Origin: JACKCB01 sp964452775
GTDB lineage: Bacteria > Chloroflexota > Anaerolineae > Promineifilales > Promineifilaceae
Assembly: GCA_964452775.1 (NCBI GenBank)
Contig: CAYVQP010000015.1
Span: 4,375 to 68,374 of the forward strand
Reading direction: 5' to 3'
Length of the DNA: 64,000 nt
In this document: positions 32,691-42,678 of the stretch, piece by piece
Layout: the number at the start of each line of letters is the position of its first letter
How positions within the stretch are numbered: position 1 is the stretch's first letter
Notes under the pieces: model-generated
What the model was told of the DNA's origin: nothing
The model's database searches: none
Seen by the model: only the letters and a program-made list of their open reading frames with translations
Translations under genes and position numbers: made by a program

Positions 32691-35600
32691 TCAGGCGTAT
32701 GTTGGGGCGGGTGCGCTCTCTTTGCTGGCGTAGAGCTTGCTCAGACTCTTGTTTTCTTCCGCCCATAGCCCGACCAGACCGATCTTCAGCTCATAGAGCG
32801 TCGTACCTTCAAGCGTGGTTTCCTGCATTATCTCGCGCTCGACCAGCCGGTTAAGGCCTTCGGTCAGTTCAGCCGGATCGAACTGAAAACCGAACTGCTC
32901 CAGGTAATGCGCCAGGTCCGCCGGGTGGAAGGGGACATCTCGATCCATCAGGTGGGCCACGGCGGCCAGCAACGCGCGCTCAATAAAGCTGGATCGCTGC
33001 CAAAGATAGGCGAAATGGACTTCACCCAGGCGCAGCATCTCGGAGATTGCTGCGTTGACGTCTGAAATGGTTACATAGCCGTCCTGCCGGGTGTTGGCTT
33101 GATTGACCAGGGTGTAGCAAACGAGCTGCAAGAAATAGGGATGGCCGGCAGTGACGCGCCAGATCTTGTTCAGGGCCAGGTCATCATAGACGATGTGAGG
33201 AGCAACCGGCTCGCAAATCAGGCGGATCGCCGCCTCATGGCTGAGGAAGCCGATGTGCCGATAGAGGGCGATATTGAAGAGGACGCTCCAGTAGTCGCTG
33301 CTCATTTCTTCAAGGCGGCGGGTGCCCACAAAGACGAAGCTCAGACTCCGGCTATGTTGCATCAGGTGACGTAAATACGTGAAGAATGTCGGCGGCAGAA
33401 TCTCGTCTCTTACCAGGTTTTCAAAGGCCTCAAATTCATCGAAGACCAGCAGGAGGGTGGATTCAGCCGGCAGTTGCTCATGGACGTATGGCAGGAAGCG
33501 GCGCTGGAAATAGCCTGCCGGGTCTTCGCGCCAGATGCCGGGTTCCGGGACTTCCAGCTCGATATTGCGGAGGGCCAGCGCGTCGGCAATCATCCAGGCG
33601 AGGTCATGGAAAAGGGAGGCCATCCCGGGCAGCACTCCCAGTGATTGGCAGTCTACGTAAACGGGCACCAGTGTGTCGGGCAAATGCGAGCCTAGGCGCA
33701 ACAGAGCCGACGTCTTGCCGGTGCGTCGCTGGCCGATCAGAATTAAAACGTTGCGCTGTGACAGCCGGTCCGCATTTTGGGCGATAAAATCAAATAGCTC
33801 TTCACGGCCATAAAAGAGCGGGCTGTACTCGCGCAACGGCGTGCCCGGCAGATATGGGTTCGGGACAGGGGTGAATTCACGCACCGGCGCCAGCAGGTGC
33901 ACCATATCGCCGAAGGCCATGCGGCGGTCTTCCTGGCTACGATCGCTATAGTGCACTGTGCAGGAAAGGCGGAAACTATCAATGACGTGCGGCCTGAGCA
34001 CGACGCTGATTTCACGGCTACGGCCGGGAGGCAGCGCCGGAATGTGGTCCGGTGTGACGATAACGGTATAGGCGGCGCTATCGTCCAGGTGAAGCTCAAC
34101 ATTCTCAGCCCGCGCGCGGCCTGTGTTGGTAATCTCCAGGGTAACTGTGGTCACCTCCCCTTTCAGAATCAACTGGCGTGTCTTCAGCTTGACGACCGGC
34201 TGAGCCTGGCCGCGAAGTTCCTCAATGGCGGCATTGACCAGACCCAGCCAACGAGCAGCGATTATGCCGACAAGCCGGCCCATCACCTGCGTCGGCTGGA
34301 GCTTCTGGTCCTGCCGCAATTGCCGCAAAAGCACGGTTGACTCATGCAAGTAGTAGAGACGATCCTCAACCAGGTCAACCCGCTCACTATCGCGTAGGCC
34401 GGCCAGGACTCGCAGCAACAGGCTCACCCCAGGCACCGTCAATGCGCCGGTTTCATGCTCCTTTACCAACTGGGCCAATTGCGGGTACAAAAGGGTAAGC
34501 TCTGTGACGTTGGGCGCCTCGTATAGCGTCTGGCCTACTCGAAACATAGGACGCCAGACAGCCAGGTCGCGCCACACCGGCTGTAGTTGCTGGGCGCTAT
34601 CCAGTGCGCCATTAATGATGGCCAGGCCGGCTTCCGGCCGGGCAGAGAGTAAGAACAGTCCATCGGCAAGATTTGCCAACTCCATGTTCTTGTCGCCGCG
34701 GGCGCGGTTTGCCAGGCTGAGCAACAAGCCCGGCTCACCGGCTGAACGCTGGTACGCCTTCTCAATCAGCTCCAGAGTGGCGGCGGGTTGTTGCCGGATT
34801 CGACCATACAAACGCCGGGCTCTCGACTCCGGCGAGAGGGCCTGGCGAGCAAAGAACAAGGTGCTGAGACCCAGTACGGCGGCAAGCGCGATACCCAGTA
34901 CCGCATTCAGCTCACGATTAACGCGCAGAGCGACCGGCCCCGGCGGAGGCTCGATAATGCCGGACTGGGACTGATCGTTGTAAAGAAAGCGATAGCGTAC
35001 CGGTTCCTCATCGGTTGGGGAGATTGCGAAAGAGGGTCTCGCTGCGCCTTCGACATCCTCCACACCCTGCACAATCCAGCTGCCGGCGGCGCTGTCCCAT
35101 GTCTCAAGGGTGACCTGAACGGAGTCTCCTTCCTCATCAAGCACATCCACGCTGATCTCATAGCGGCCCGGTTCAACCAACACGCGCGGATTGACCAGCA
35201 ACGGCGGACGATTGGGCTTGGCTTCAAACAGCTGCACCACTCCCAGGTCTGTCACCGCAGCCAGCTCCAAGGGATCCGATAGACCCCTGTCAACGCCAAC
35301 CAGGGCAAATATCCCGCTCGTTAGCCCCTGTTCATCCCAGATTCGGCCATCCGAACCATAAAGGGAGATAGCGCCACTGCGATTGCCGACGGCCAGATCT
35401 TCAGCTCCGCCACCACTGAGGTCTCCCCAACTCAGGGCGCTGATCCCGGCGCCCGCCGGCAACTCCCATTCAACGAGCTGCGAAGTCGAGTCTATTTGAA
35501 AGAGCCGCCCATTATCGGTGGCGATCAGCTGATCGTCCCCGGCCTGTAACGCCACCGTCGGGACCCCATCTCCCAGGTCAAAGCGTGAGACCTCACGACC

Positions 35601-37583
35601 ATCAAGCGTCACCCGGTGCACTACCCCGTCACTGGTCGTGACCAGCATATTGGGCTGGCTGCCTTCGGCCGGCGTCGTCAGAAGCAGGTGCAGAATGTCG
35701 TGCAGATTGTAACTGACGAGCAGCCTCGAATTGCCGTCATGATCAATGGCGTAGATCCGGCTGTCTGCAGTTGAAGCCAGCAGGCTGCCTCCGGCGCCGG
35801 GCAAAAGATGCGTCACCTGACTGCCCAGAGGAAGTTGCCAGCGAATTCCCAGATCGGCTGAAACAGCGCTGAGCTCACCGCCGCCGGTCCCAACAAAGAT
35901 CTCGCTCTGACCATCGGCATTCAAATCGGCTACGGTTAGCGCCGTCGCCAGGTCGGAGAAGATGAGCGGGTCTGATGTGTCGCGACCGTTGGCGTCCAGT
36001 AGGTGTAGGGTGCTTTCAAAGGTATCGGCGTCTGCCGGACGTTCCGCGCTCACAGCCACGATCAGGGGTTGCGTTCCCTCAGCCGCCGGCATGACCGCCA
36101 GCAAAGGCACCTGGTCACCCAGCTTTTGAATCCAGGTCGCCTGTTGACCGGCATCGCTTTCCAGCATGTGCAGCCGCCCGTCTCCGGCCCCTAACAGCAG
36201 CTCGTCCCTACCATCGCCTGTGATGTCGGCCGCCAACACCGCCTGCGGAGCCACAAAGAGGCGGTAGTTCCAGGCCGGGGCGTTCTTACGGGCGCTTGTG
36301 CCGGAGTCCACCAGCGCCAGGGTGCCGAAACTGACCAGTAACAGCTCGTTCAAATTATCCCGATTGACATCAACGAGCCGGGTTGCGCCGGGCACTGACA
36401 CGAGCGCTTCGTCATGCAACCTGTGACCATCGCCGTCAAGCAAGTAGACTTCGGTCAATTCCTGACTCTCGGCTGCACCTGCCGTCAGGGTGACGGCGAT
36501 AGCTGGTTGGCCCAGTGAGGCCAATGTTGGGCCGACGCTGAGACCGGTAACGCTGCGATCCGGCGAGTCCGCAACGATGGTGCGCCAGTATCGATCCCCG
36601 GCGTCGTTGTAGGCGGCTACCGCCCCTGTATCCGTACCCACCAGAAGCGCCGGTCCGGCGGGCAAGAGAGCCGGCGCCAGGCTGGTCACCGGTCTATTGG
36701 GGGTGCGAAACCAGCGCTCCTGGCCGTCGAAATCATACAGGTGTACCCGGCCGAGGCTGTTGCCGATAGCGATACTCATCGGATCAGCCGGGTCGAAGCC
36801 AGCCAGGGAAAGGGCTGTCACCTGCCCGTCAATGGGGCGTTCGCCTCCCCACAGACTTGATCCTGCTCCGTCGAGGAGAGCCAGTTTGCTGAAACGACCG
36901 CCGAAGTATGAATAGACGATCTCCGGCGTTCCGTCCCGGTCAATGTCGCCGATATCAAAGAATGAGCGGCCGTTATCGGCCGGCGGATCTTCAGGCACAT
37001 AGGTCCAGAGATGGTTGCCCTGATGGTCATAAAGCGCTAACAGTCCGGATCGCAAGATGAGTAGAATCTCGTCAATCCCGTCGCCGTCTCTGTCAAAGGC
37101 GCTGACCGCCGCTGGTCTATGCTGCTCAAGAAAAGCGGCATATTGCTCCGGGTCATCATCTACCGAATCCGGAGTCACGGGGAGAAGCAGGGGCTGTTGC
37201 CATAACGGTTGGCCGGTGCTGGATAGCAGGCGCAGTTCGTCCTCAGTCACAACAAGGATGCTGCGCTTGCCCGGGTCTTCAGCGCCGGCGCGAATCGGCG
37301 TCAGCAATACCGCCGGCAGCGAATCCTCCAGTTCCCGGCTCCATAGAGGCCGGCCGGTGGCGCTGAGCAAGATGACGATGTTATCCTGAGTAATTACGAC
37401 AAAAGAGTCCGTGCCGTCGCCGTCAAAATCACCTTCCGTCACCAGGGTGATCGGGCCGGGCGCGTCATATGTCCAGTAGTTGGAGAGAGAGACGTCCTGA
37501 GCAGCCGATGGGCGAGGGAAGAGCGTCACCGGCAAGAGCGCGGCGGCAAGTGCAAGGAGTAAGATTCTGCGGAAGCGAGCCAT
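32691..37583 (-). CDS. Giant membrane protein: secreted FG-GAP beta-propeller, TM helix, cytoplasmic AAA ATPase
   Basis: A 1630-residue protein. A signal peptide (RILLLALAAALLPVTLF) is followed by at least seven FG-GAP/PQQ-like blades with calcium-type D.D.DG motifs (FDGDGTD, DRDGDGIDE, DIDRDGTPE, DITGDGRDE, DLNADGQSE) up to about residue 790; then a beta-sandwich; a transmembrane helix near 890-910 (VLGIALAAVLGLSTLFF); a helical region; a CARDB-like sandwich near 1130-1220; and an AAA/STAND ATPase with Walker A GQRRTGKT near 1280 and Walker B LLLVFDEFE. It lies 11 bp after the AAA-winged-helix gene. It looks like a sensor with an outside ligand-binding head and an inside nucleotide switch. 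Confidence 0.85.
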   Translation of the reverse strand: MARFRRILLLALAAALLPVTLFPRPSAAQDVSLSNYWTYDAPGPITLVTEGDFDGDGTDSFVVITQDNIVILLSATGRPLWSRELEDSLPAVLLTPIRAGAEDPGKRSILVVTEDELRLLSSTGQPLWQQPLLLPVTPDSVDDDPEQYAAFLEQHRPAAVSAFDRDGDGIDEILLILRSGLLALYDHQGNHLWTYVPEDPPADNGRSFFDIGDIDRDGTPEIVYSYFGGRFSKLALLDGAGSSLWGGERPIDGQVTALSLAGFDPADPMSIAIGNSLGRVHLYDFDGQERWFRTPNRPVTSLAPALLPAGPALLVGTDTGAVAAYNDAGDRYWRTIVADSPDRSVTGLSVGPTLASLGQPAIAVTLTAGAAESQELTEVYLLDGDGHRLHDEALVSVPGATRLVDVNRDNLNELLLVSFGTLALVDSGTSARKNAPAWNYRLFVAPQAVLAADITGDGRDELLLGAGDGRLHMLESDAGQQATWIQKLGDQVPLLAVMPAAEGTQPLIVAVSAERPADADTFESTLHLLDANGRDTSDPLIFSDLATALTVADLNADGQSEIFVGTGGGELSAVSADLGIRWQLPLGSQVTHLLPGAGGSLLASTADSRIYAIDHDGNSRLLVSYNLHDILHLLLTTPAEGSQPNMLVTTSDGVVHRVTLDGREVSRFDLGDGVPTVALQAGDDQLIATDNGRLFQIDSTSQLVEWELPAGAGISALSWGDLSGGGAEDLAVGNRSGAISLYGSDGRIWDEQGLTSGIFALVGVDRGLSDPLELAAVTDLGVVQLFEAKPNRPPLLVNPRVLVEPGRYEISVDVLDEEGDSVQVTLETWDSAAGSWIVQGVEDVEGAARPSFAISPTDEEPVRYRFLYNDQSQSGIIEPPPGPVALRVNRELNAVLGIALAAVLGLSTLFFARQALSPESRARRLYGRIRQQPAATLELIEKAYQRSAGEPGLLLSLANRARGDKNMELANLADGLFLLSARPEAGLAIINGALDSAQQLQPVWRDLAVWRPMFRVGQTLYEAPNVTELTLLYPQLAQLVKEHETGALTVPGVSLLLRVLAGLRDSERVDLVEDRLYYLHESTVLLRQLRQDQKLQPTQVMGRLVGIIAARWLGLVNAAIEELRGQAQPVVKLKTRQLILKGEVTTVTLEITNTGRARAENVELHLDDSAAYTVIVTPDHIPALPPGRSREISVVLRPHVIDSFRLSCTVHYSDRSQEDRRMAFGDMVHLLAPVREFTPVPNPYLPGTPLREYSPLFYGREELFDFIAQNADRLSQRNVLILIGQRRTGKTSALLRLGSHLPDTLVPVYVDCQSLGVLPGMASLFHDLAWMIADALALRNIELEVPEPGIWREDPAGYFQRRFLPYVHEQLPAESTLLLVFDEFEAFENLVRDEILPPTFFTYLRHLMQHSRSLSFVFVGTRRLEEMSSDYWSVLFNIALYRHIGFLSHEAAIRLICEPVAPHIVYDDLALNKIWRVTAGHPYFLQLVCYTLVNQANTRQDGYVTISDVNAAISEMLRLGEVHFAYLWQRSSFIERALLAAVAHLMDRDVPFHPADLAHYLEQFGFQFDPAELTEGLNRLVEREIMQETTLEGTTLYELKIGLVGLWAEENKSLSKLYASKESAPAPTYA

Positions 37584-37594
37584 TCTGCCTCGAA

Positions 37595-38905
37595 CTAGCC
37601 TGGCGGCCGCAAGGCATATCCAACACCACGCTCGCTAACGATCCAGTTGTCAAAGGGTTCGACGGCGCGACGCAGCCGTTTGATGAGGGTTTTTAGCCGG
37701 TCGGGATCGTCTTCAAGAATCTCGCCCCAGACGGCGATCTCCAAATTGTCGCTGTGCACAACCTGTCCGGCGTGCCTGGTAAGGGAGCCAAGCAGGGCGA
37801 ATTGGGATGTGGTCAGGCTCAACTCGGTTCCGCCGGCGCTTACCGTGTGTCGCTGCAGGTCCATAACGAATGGGCCCCCCTGTACCAATCCGGTCACTTC
37901 CTGACGGCGGACATAGCGACGAAGTATGTCGCCGGCGTAGTGATAGTCGCTGTCCACTGGCACGAGCAGGCATTGCTGCTCGAGGAGGCGCAGACTGTCA
38001 ATCGGGCCGGTCAGCGTTGCCAGTGTGTACTGCTCCTCGGGAGAGAGATTGTGCCACAAGTAGCTGAGATGGGGATCGGCTTCGATTTCCACGGCCGCGT
38101 CTACGGCAGCGTAAGCGTCGCCCGCATCCAACGTGTTTTCCTGGCAGCCCTTGAAGGCATGGTAGCCGGCGATGTGCAGGAAGAAGGGGTGCGCGCCAAC
38201 AAGCCAGAGCAGATGTTCGCGCAGCGATTCAGGAAAGTCGACCCCTGTGCCGGCGAGCCGTTCAGTAAGCAGGCTGCGCGCTTCCGCCTCCGAATACAGT
38301 CCGAGAGGCAGGGTGACAAAGATGTTAAAGAAGGGAGAGCTGAGTATTTGTTCGTCAGCGGTGATTGCGAACAGCGGGCGCTGGCTGGCGGTCAAAAAGG
38401 CCAGCCCATACTTGGTCGTCAGCCCACGCAAGCGGGCAAAGAAGTAGGGGGTGAGTTGCTCGTTGGCCGCCAGTAGCTCAAACTCGTCCAGCAATATGAT
38501 GACGTTGGCTTCCTGACGATAGAGCCGGTTCAACACGCGGTCCAGAGAGCGATAGGTGTCGAAGCGATTAAGCGACCCGGTCTGCAAGCCGGCGCCTTCT
38601 GCCTGGTCTACCAGCTCGGTCAGGAGCGCTTCGTATACTTCTTCCGGCGGGGAGCCGCCAAACTCCTGGCAGTCGAGGAGCACGAAGAGCGCCGCCGGAG
38701 GGGCCAGGCCAAAGGCCTCGTGCACCTGCGGGCGCGCCAAATGCAGCAGCATGGAGCTTTTACCGATGCGTCGCGGCCCGATCAGCGAAACGCTCTGTCC
38801 ATTGCGCAACAGCTCGAGAATCTGGTTGATCTCGGACCGGCGGCCATGAAACATTTCTGCATGCCGGATCGCCCCACGATGGTAGAATGGATTGTCCACA
38901 TTCAT
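37595..38905 (-). CDS. AAA/STAND ATPase fused to OmpR-type winged helix
   Basis: A 436-residue soluble protein. The ATPase begins near residue 17 (MFHGRRSEINQIL), with Walker A GPRRIGKS (43-50), Walker B VIILLDEFE (Asp140, Glu141) and a helical lid to about 300. A degenerate middle is followed by an OmpR/PhoB winged helix (about 345-436) with LTTSQFALLGSL, a recognition helix in DRLKTLIKRLRRAV and the closing hairpin SERGVGYAL. It reads as a transcription factor switched by nucleotide rather than by a receiver domain. Its ATPase resembles that of the giant membrane protein encoded 11 bp downstream. A TACAAT 8 bases before the ATG and no ribosome site suggest a leaderless mRNA. Confidence 0.87.
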   Translation of the reverse strand: MNVDNPFYHRGAIRHAEMFHGRRSEINQILELLRNGQSVSLIGPRRIGKSSMLLHLARPQVHEAFGLAPPAALFVLLDCQEFGGSPPEEVYEALLTELVDQAEGAGLQTGSLNRFDTYRSLDRVLNRLYRQEANVIILLDEFELLAANEQLTPYFFARLRGLTTKYGLAFLTASQRPLFAITADEQILSSPFFNIFVTLPLGLYSEAEARSLLTERLAGTGVDFPESLREHLLWLVGAHPFFLHIAGYHAFKGCQENTLDAGDAYAAVDAAVEIEADPHLSYLWHNLSPEEQYTLATLTGPIDSLRLLEQQCLLVPVDSDYHYAGDILRRYVRRQEVTGLVQGGPFVMDLQRHTVSAGGTELSLTTSQFALLGSLTRHAGQVVHSDNLEIAVWGEILEDDPDRLKTLIKRLRRAVEPFDNWIVSERGVGYALRPPG

Positions 38906-38913
38906 AGCGTCTT

Positions 38914-38942
38914 ATTGTAGAGTGGAAGCGGGAAAAGGTAAA
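38914..38942 (-). promoter_or_regulatory. Promoter of the AAA-winged-helix/propeller operon
   Basis: On the minus strand TTTACC (38942-38937), a 17-base spacer and TACAAT (38919-38914). The ATG at 38905 lies at the predicted start site. Confidence 0.5.
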
Positions 38943-39029
38943 AGGATTCAGGCAAGGGTTAATCATCCTGCGGCGGCATGCGAGCAGGCTCAACCGCAAG
39001 TGGCGCAAGGTACGTGATTGGAGTGAAAT

Positions 39030-39479
39030 ATGTGGAGAGTTCTGGTATTACATGGCCCAAACCTGAACCTGCTCGGCAAACGGGAGCCGGACGTATACGG
39101 CAGGCAAACCCTGAGTGAGATTAACGAGCTGTTAGGGTCGTATGCGGGCGCGCGCGACGCCGAGATCACGACAGTTCAGTCCAATCACGAGGGCGAGCTC
39201 ATTGATGCCATGCACAGCGCGGCCGGCTTCTGCGACGGTCTACTGATCAATCCCGGCGCCTTCACCCACTACAGCTACGCCCTTCGCGACGCGATCAGCG
39301 CGGTAGGGTTACCCGCGGTGGAGGTGCATCTCTCGAACATATATGCGCGGGAGGCTTTCCGGCGCGAATCCGTTATCGCGCCGGTCTGTATCGGCCAGAT
39401 CACCGGCTTCGGCGCGCGCAGCTATACGCTCGGACTGCAAGCGTTGCTGGATCACCTGGACAGCTCCCGCCCCGGCTAA
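39030..39479 (+). CDS. aroQ: 3-dehydroquinate dehydratase, type II
   Basis: A 149-residue enzyme, the usual type II length. VLHGPNLNLLGKREPDVYG holds the catalytic tyrosine (Tyr23) and binding loop, QSNHEGELIDA contacts the substrate, INPGAFTHYSYALRDA and VEVHLSNIYAREAFR supply further active-site residues including the catalytic His. It dehydrates 3-dehydroquinate to 3-dehydroshikimate as a cytoplasmic dodecamer. GGAG precedes the ATG. The fused AroK-AroB gene lies 12 kb away, so the shikimate genes are not clustered. Confidence 0.96.
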   Translation: MWRVLVLHGPNLNLLGKREPDVYGRQTLSEINELLGSYAGARDAEITTVQSNHEGELIDAMHSAAGFCDGLLINPGAFTHYSYALRDAISAVGLPAVEVHLSNIYAREAFRRESVIAPVCIGQITGFGARSYTLGLQALLDHLDSSRPG

Positions 39480-39521
39480 CCTTATTGCCGGCTCTCCTGC
39501 GGTTCTGGGTGTGGGCCGGCG

Positions 39522-40976
39522 CTACCAGCCCTCAGCCGCCCTTCCTTCGGGCTGCCAGCCGCGCCCAGCCTGTTCGCCCTGATCCTCTTCGCGCTCTGAG
39601 CGTGTGCGGCGCATCCCCCACCATCCCCGGCGGGCGTTCACGTATAGTCGGGCCAGGCGCAACGGGTTGCGCTCTCCACCCTTAATGGCCCGATGCAGGC
39701 CCACTTCACTGACCATCCAGCGGGTGGCGTGGTCATAGAAGCGGCGTGAGTGCCGGCCGGCGACGCCCAGATCGCGATCGGTGCGCTCTGCCCAGGGCGC
39801 ATGCGTGATCACTCGATCCCGGGCGGCTTCGTAGTAGCGCGTGCCCTTGATGGGATAGGCGACAGTGGTCAGGAAGACATCGGGCGAGGCGGTTCGTAGA
39901 TGCTCGACCGTGGCCTCTAAATCTTCCAACTCTTCCCCGTCATAGCCTAGCATGATAAACATACCGACCTCGATGCCGCGCGCCTGCAGCATCTTTGTCT
40001 TCTGTTGCACATCGAGGACATTTGCCTTGCGCTTCATGGCATCCAGTACGCGCTGCGAACCGCTCTCTGAGCCGATCCAGAGCCGGGAGCAGCCCATCTC
40101 GGCCAGGGCATCAACTGCCTTTTCATCGAGCCGGTCTGCCCGGCTGATGCACTCGAAGGGAATGCGGATGCCGCGAGCCTTCAACTCGGCGGCATAGGTC
40201 AGGAACCAGCGCGGGGCGATGGTGAGCACGTCATCGGCGTACCAGAGCTGATCCGGGTTGTACTCCTCGCGGATCCAGGCTACTTCGTCGGCCACTTCCT
40301 CCGGCCTGCGCCGGCGATGGGTGTGGCCGAAGACGGAATGGCTGCACCAGGTGCAGGTGTATGGGCAACCGCGGGCGGTGATCAGCGAGACGGAGCTGAG
40401 GCCGTGGTGCTCTTTCCAGGTGGACAGATACCTGTGCATGGGAATGGCCGCCCGGTCGGGCCAGGGCTGGGCGCTCAGATCGGGCAGCAGCGCACGGGCC
40501 GGGGTGTGCACGGGTTCGCCTTCTTCGTTACGGAAGGCGATGCCGCTGATTGTGTGTAGGCCGGACAGACCGCGCCGGGCCAGGTGAGGAATCAGTTCAG
40601 CCAGGGTGGTCTCCCCTTCGCCTATTACGATGATGTCCGCGCCGGCCTCCAGGTATTCCGGAATGTAGGACGCCGGCTCCGGGCCGCCCAGGATGACGGT
40701 TGCGCCCGCCTGCTTGCAGAGTGGAATCATCTTCAAGACGGCGAACTTGGTCATCAGGTTGCAGTATAGCCCTACCAGCGGCGGGCGGCTTTGCTGCACG
40801 TGGGCGGCGAATTCGGCCATGGTGCGAAATGTGCTGTCCCACAGGTCAACAGAGAAGCCGGCGGCCTTCAGATGCGAGGAAATATAGAGCAGCCCTAGAG
40901 TGGGATAGGGCTTCATAATCTTCTGTTCGTGCTCGTCCTCGGCGATGAAGTAGCCGTGGGAAAGAAGTATGTCCAC
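39522..40976 (-). CDS. B12-binding radical SAM protein (second of a tandem pair)
   Basis: A 484-residue protein. The N-terminal third is a cobalamin-binding Rossmann domain (PTLGLLYISSHLKAAG, ILGGPEPASY, IIVIGEGETTLAEL). The radical SAM domain has the iron-sulfur motif CPYTCTWC, followed by WYADDVLTI and ECISRADRLDE. The fold matches B12-dependent radical SAM enzymes such as BchE- and hopanoid-type methylases or cyclases. The GTG start at 40976 has AGGA 6 bases before. It is 58 bp downstream of a paralogous radical SAM gene. The substrate is unknown. Confidence 0.88.
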   Translation of the reverse strand: MDILLSHGYFIAEDEHEQKIMKPYPTLGLLYISSHLKAAGFSVDLWDSTFRTMAEFAAHVQQSRPPLVGLYCNLMTKFAVLKMIPLCKQAGATVILGGPEPASYIPEYLEAGADIIVIGEGETTLAELIPHLARRGLSGLHTISGIAFRNEEGEPVHTPARALLPDLSAQPWPDRAAIPMHRYLSTWKEHHGLSSVSLITARGCPYTCTWCSHSVFGHTHRRRRPEEVADEVAWIREEYNPDQLWYADDVLTIAPRWFLTYAAELKARGIRIPFECISRADRLDEKAVDALAEMGCSRLWIGSESGSQRVLDAMKRKANVLDVQQKTKMLQARGIEVGMFIMLGYDGEELEDLEATVEHLRTASPDVFLTTVAYPIKGTRYYEAARDRVITHAPWAERTDRDLGVAGRHSRRFYDHATRWMVSEVGLHRAIKGGERNPLRLARLYVNARRGWWGMRRTRSEREEDQGEQAGRGWQPEGRAAEGW

Positions 40977-41034
40977 TGTTAGTCCTGTTGATGACCCTTG
41001 TTCAGCGCCGGGCAGAATCAGTAGGCGGCCGGCC

Positions 41035-42621
41035 TCAACTATCCTGCGTGGTCGGGCTGGCCGCCTCCTGGAGCGACATGTGCGTTGGCAGGGGGATTGC
41101 CTCAGGCGTCGTTTGAGCCAGCCTATCCAGCTTGCGGCGCGCGGCCGGCAAGGTGATCAGCCGGTAAGGCGTGGCCACTAGCTCGCGGGCGTGATAGGTG
41201 GACAGTGTACCGGGTCGACGCAATGCTTGCTTCCAGGCGGTGACCGCCCGCTGGCTGCGAAACTCCTTGTGCAACACGTTATGCAACTGCCGGTAAAAGG
41301 ATGTGGTGAACGGCCCCTGGTACATCATGGCCAGGTCCGCCGAATCCTGCCAGTTTTGCTTGGCGCCCAATTGCAGGCGCACATTGTCGAAAAACTTTGT
41401 GCCGGGGAGCGGGTAGGAGACGGACATGCCGATGTCGTCGGGCCGGCAGTCGCGCACCATCTGCAGAGTCATCTCGATCTCTTCCCGCGTCTCGCCGGGA
41501 TAGCCAAATTGGAGAAAGAAGCCGACCCTGACGCCGGCGGCCCGCAGTTGTCCGGCAGCCTCATATATCTGCTCGACGGTGGTGCCCTTCTCCATGGCGT
41601 TCAAGATGCGCTGGGAGCCGGATTCCGCTCCCAGCCAGACGATGTCGCAGCCGGCGCGCTTCAGGGCGCTGACATTGCTTTCGCTGCGCACGATCAGGTC
41701 CGCCCGGCTCAGACACTTAAAGGGCGTGCGCACCTGTTCCTCTTCGACCAGTTCGGCGAAACGCTGCCACCAACCCGGCCTGAGACCCATGATGTCATCG
41801 GCGAACCAGATGTGATCGGGGGCAAAATGCTGCCGGAGCCATTTCAGTTCCGCCACCACGTTCTCAGGGGAGCGCGAATTGTAACGCTGGCCCCAGATTG
41901 GCTTGGCGCACCAATTGCAATGATAGGGGCAGCCCCTGGTGGTGACCATGTTCATCGAGTAGTAGCCATGCCGCTCCAGCCAGATGCGCCGGTAACGCTC
42001 GATGTCCACCAGGTCCCAGGCCGGAAAAGGCAGCTCATCCAATGCTTTGATGTCGGGCCGGCGGGGGTTTCGCCGGAATGCGGGGTCGGGAGAGCCATTC
42101 GCTTGGCTGCGTCCGGGGGTTATGCGGGGGTCGTCCGCATGATAAGCCAGGCCGAGTATGTTTTCAATCGGTTGCGCCTGCTCACCACTGAGCACAGTGA
42201 TGAGTTCGGCCAGCGTCTCCTCGCCCTCGCCCTGCAACACAAAGTCCGCGCCCTGCGCCAGGTATCGCTCGGCATGGTCCGTGGCGTCGGAGCCGCAGAT
42301 GATCACGGTGCAGCCGGCATCTTTGGCCATGCGGGCCATGGTAAATGCGGCCTGCCGCATGTTCAGCAGGCACATCTTGGAGAGATAGTTGAAGTTGTCC
42401 TCGTAGATGACCGCAAATTGCGGCTTCACGCCGGCCAGCGTCGCCTGCCATTCCGCCTCGGACTCGGCCAGCATGGCATCGAACAGCGCTACCTCGTGAC
42501 CCTGCCGGCGTAAGTAGGCGGCGGCGTATAACGTGCCCAGCGGCGGGTAGGGCTGCATGGCATCCCACAGCTTGGGATCGAATCTCAGATAGTACGATTG
42601 GCCGAAGAGAACTTTGCTCAT
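41035..42621 (-). CDS. B12-binding radical SAM protein (first of a tandem pair)
   Basis: A 528-residue paralogue of the next gene: cobalamin-binding domain (PPLGTLYAAAYLRRQGHEV, IICGSDATDHAERYL, FVLQGEGEETLAEL) and a radical SAM domain with CPYHCNWC, WFADDIMGL and CLSRADLIV. An insertion around residues 160-185 separates the domains. The C-terminal 130 residues are a helical region seen in BchE-like proteins. The two paralogues share about the same layout but differ in their tails, suggesting sequential steps or a complex. They follow holA and a nucleotidyltransferase gene on the same strand with gaps of about 30-60 bp. Confidence 0.88.
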   Translation of the reverse strand: MSKVLFGQSYYLRFDPKLWDAMQPYPPLGTLYAAAYLRRQGHEVALFDAMLAESEAEWQATLAGVKPQFAVIYEDNFNYLSKMCLLNMRQAAFTMARMAKDAGCTVIICGSDATDHAERYLAQGADFVLQGEGEETLAELITVLSGEQAQPIENILGLAYHADDPRITPGRSQANGSPDPAFRRNPRRPDIKALDELPFPAWDLVDIERYRRIWLERHGYYSMNMVTTRGCPYHCNWCAKPIWGQRYNSRSPENVVAELKWLRQHFAPDHIWFADDIMGLRPGWWQRFAELVEEEQVRTPFKCLSRADLIVRSESNVSALKRAGCDIVWLGAESGSQRILNAMEKGTTVEQIYEAAGQLRAAGVRVGFFLQFGYPGETREEIEMTLQMVRDCRPDDIGMSVSYPLPGTKFFDNVRLQLGAKQNWQDSADLAMMYQGPFTTSFYRQLHNVLHKEFRSQRAVTAWKQALRRPGTLSTYHARELVATPYRLITLPAARRKLDRLAQTTPEAIPLPTHMSLQEAASPTTQDS

Positions 42622-42678
42622 GACAACTATTCAGTTCAGTGTATCAGATGTCATACAGGCAAGCCGCCTATCGCCGGC

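Noticed and set aside
32691..37583. Reading the 1630-residue gene as two fused genes from an assembly error
   Set aside because: The frame is open throughout with a signal peptide, one membrane helix and a sensible inside/outside order, so it is taken as one protein.
41191..42513. 440-codon plus-strand frame opposite the first radical SAM gene
   Set aside because: Low-complexity, no motif, fully antisense to a gene with clear cobalamin and CxxxCxxC motifs.
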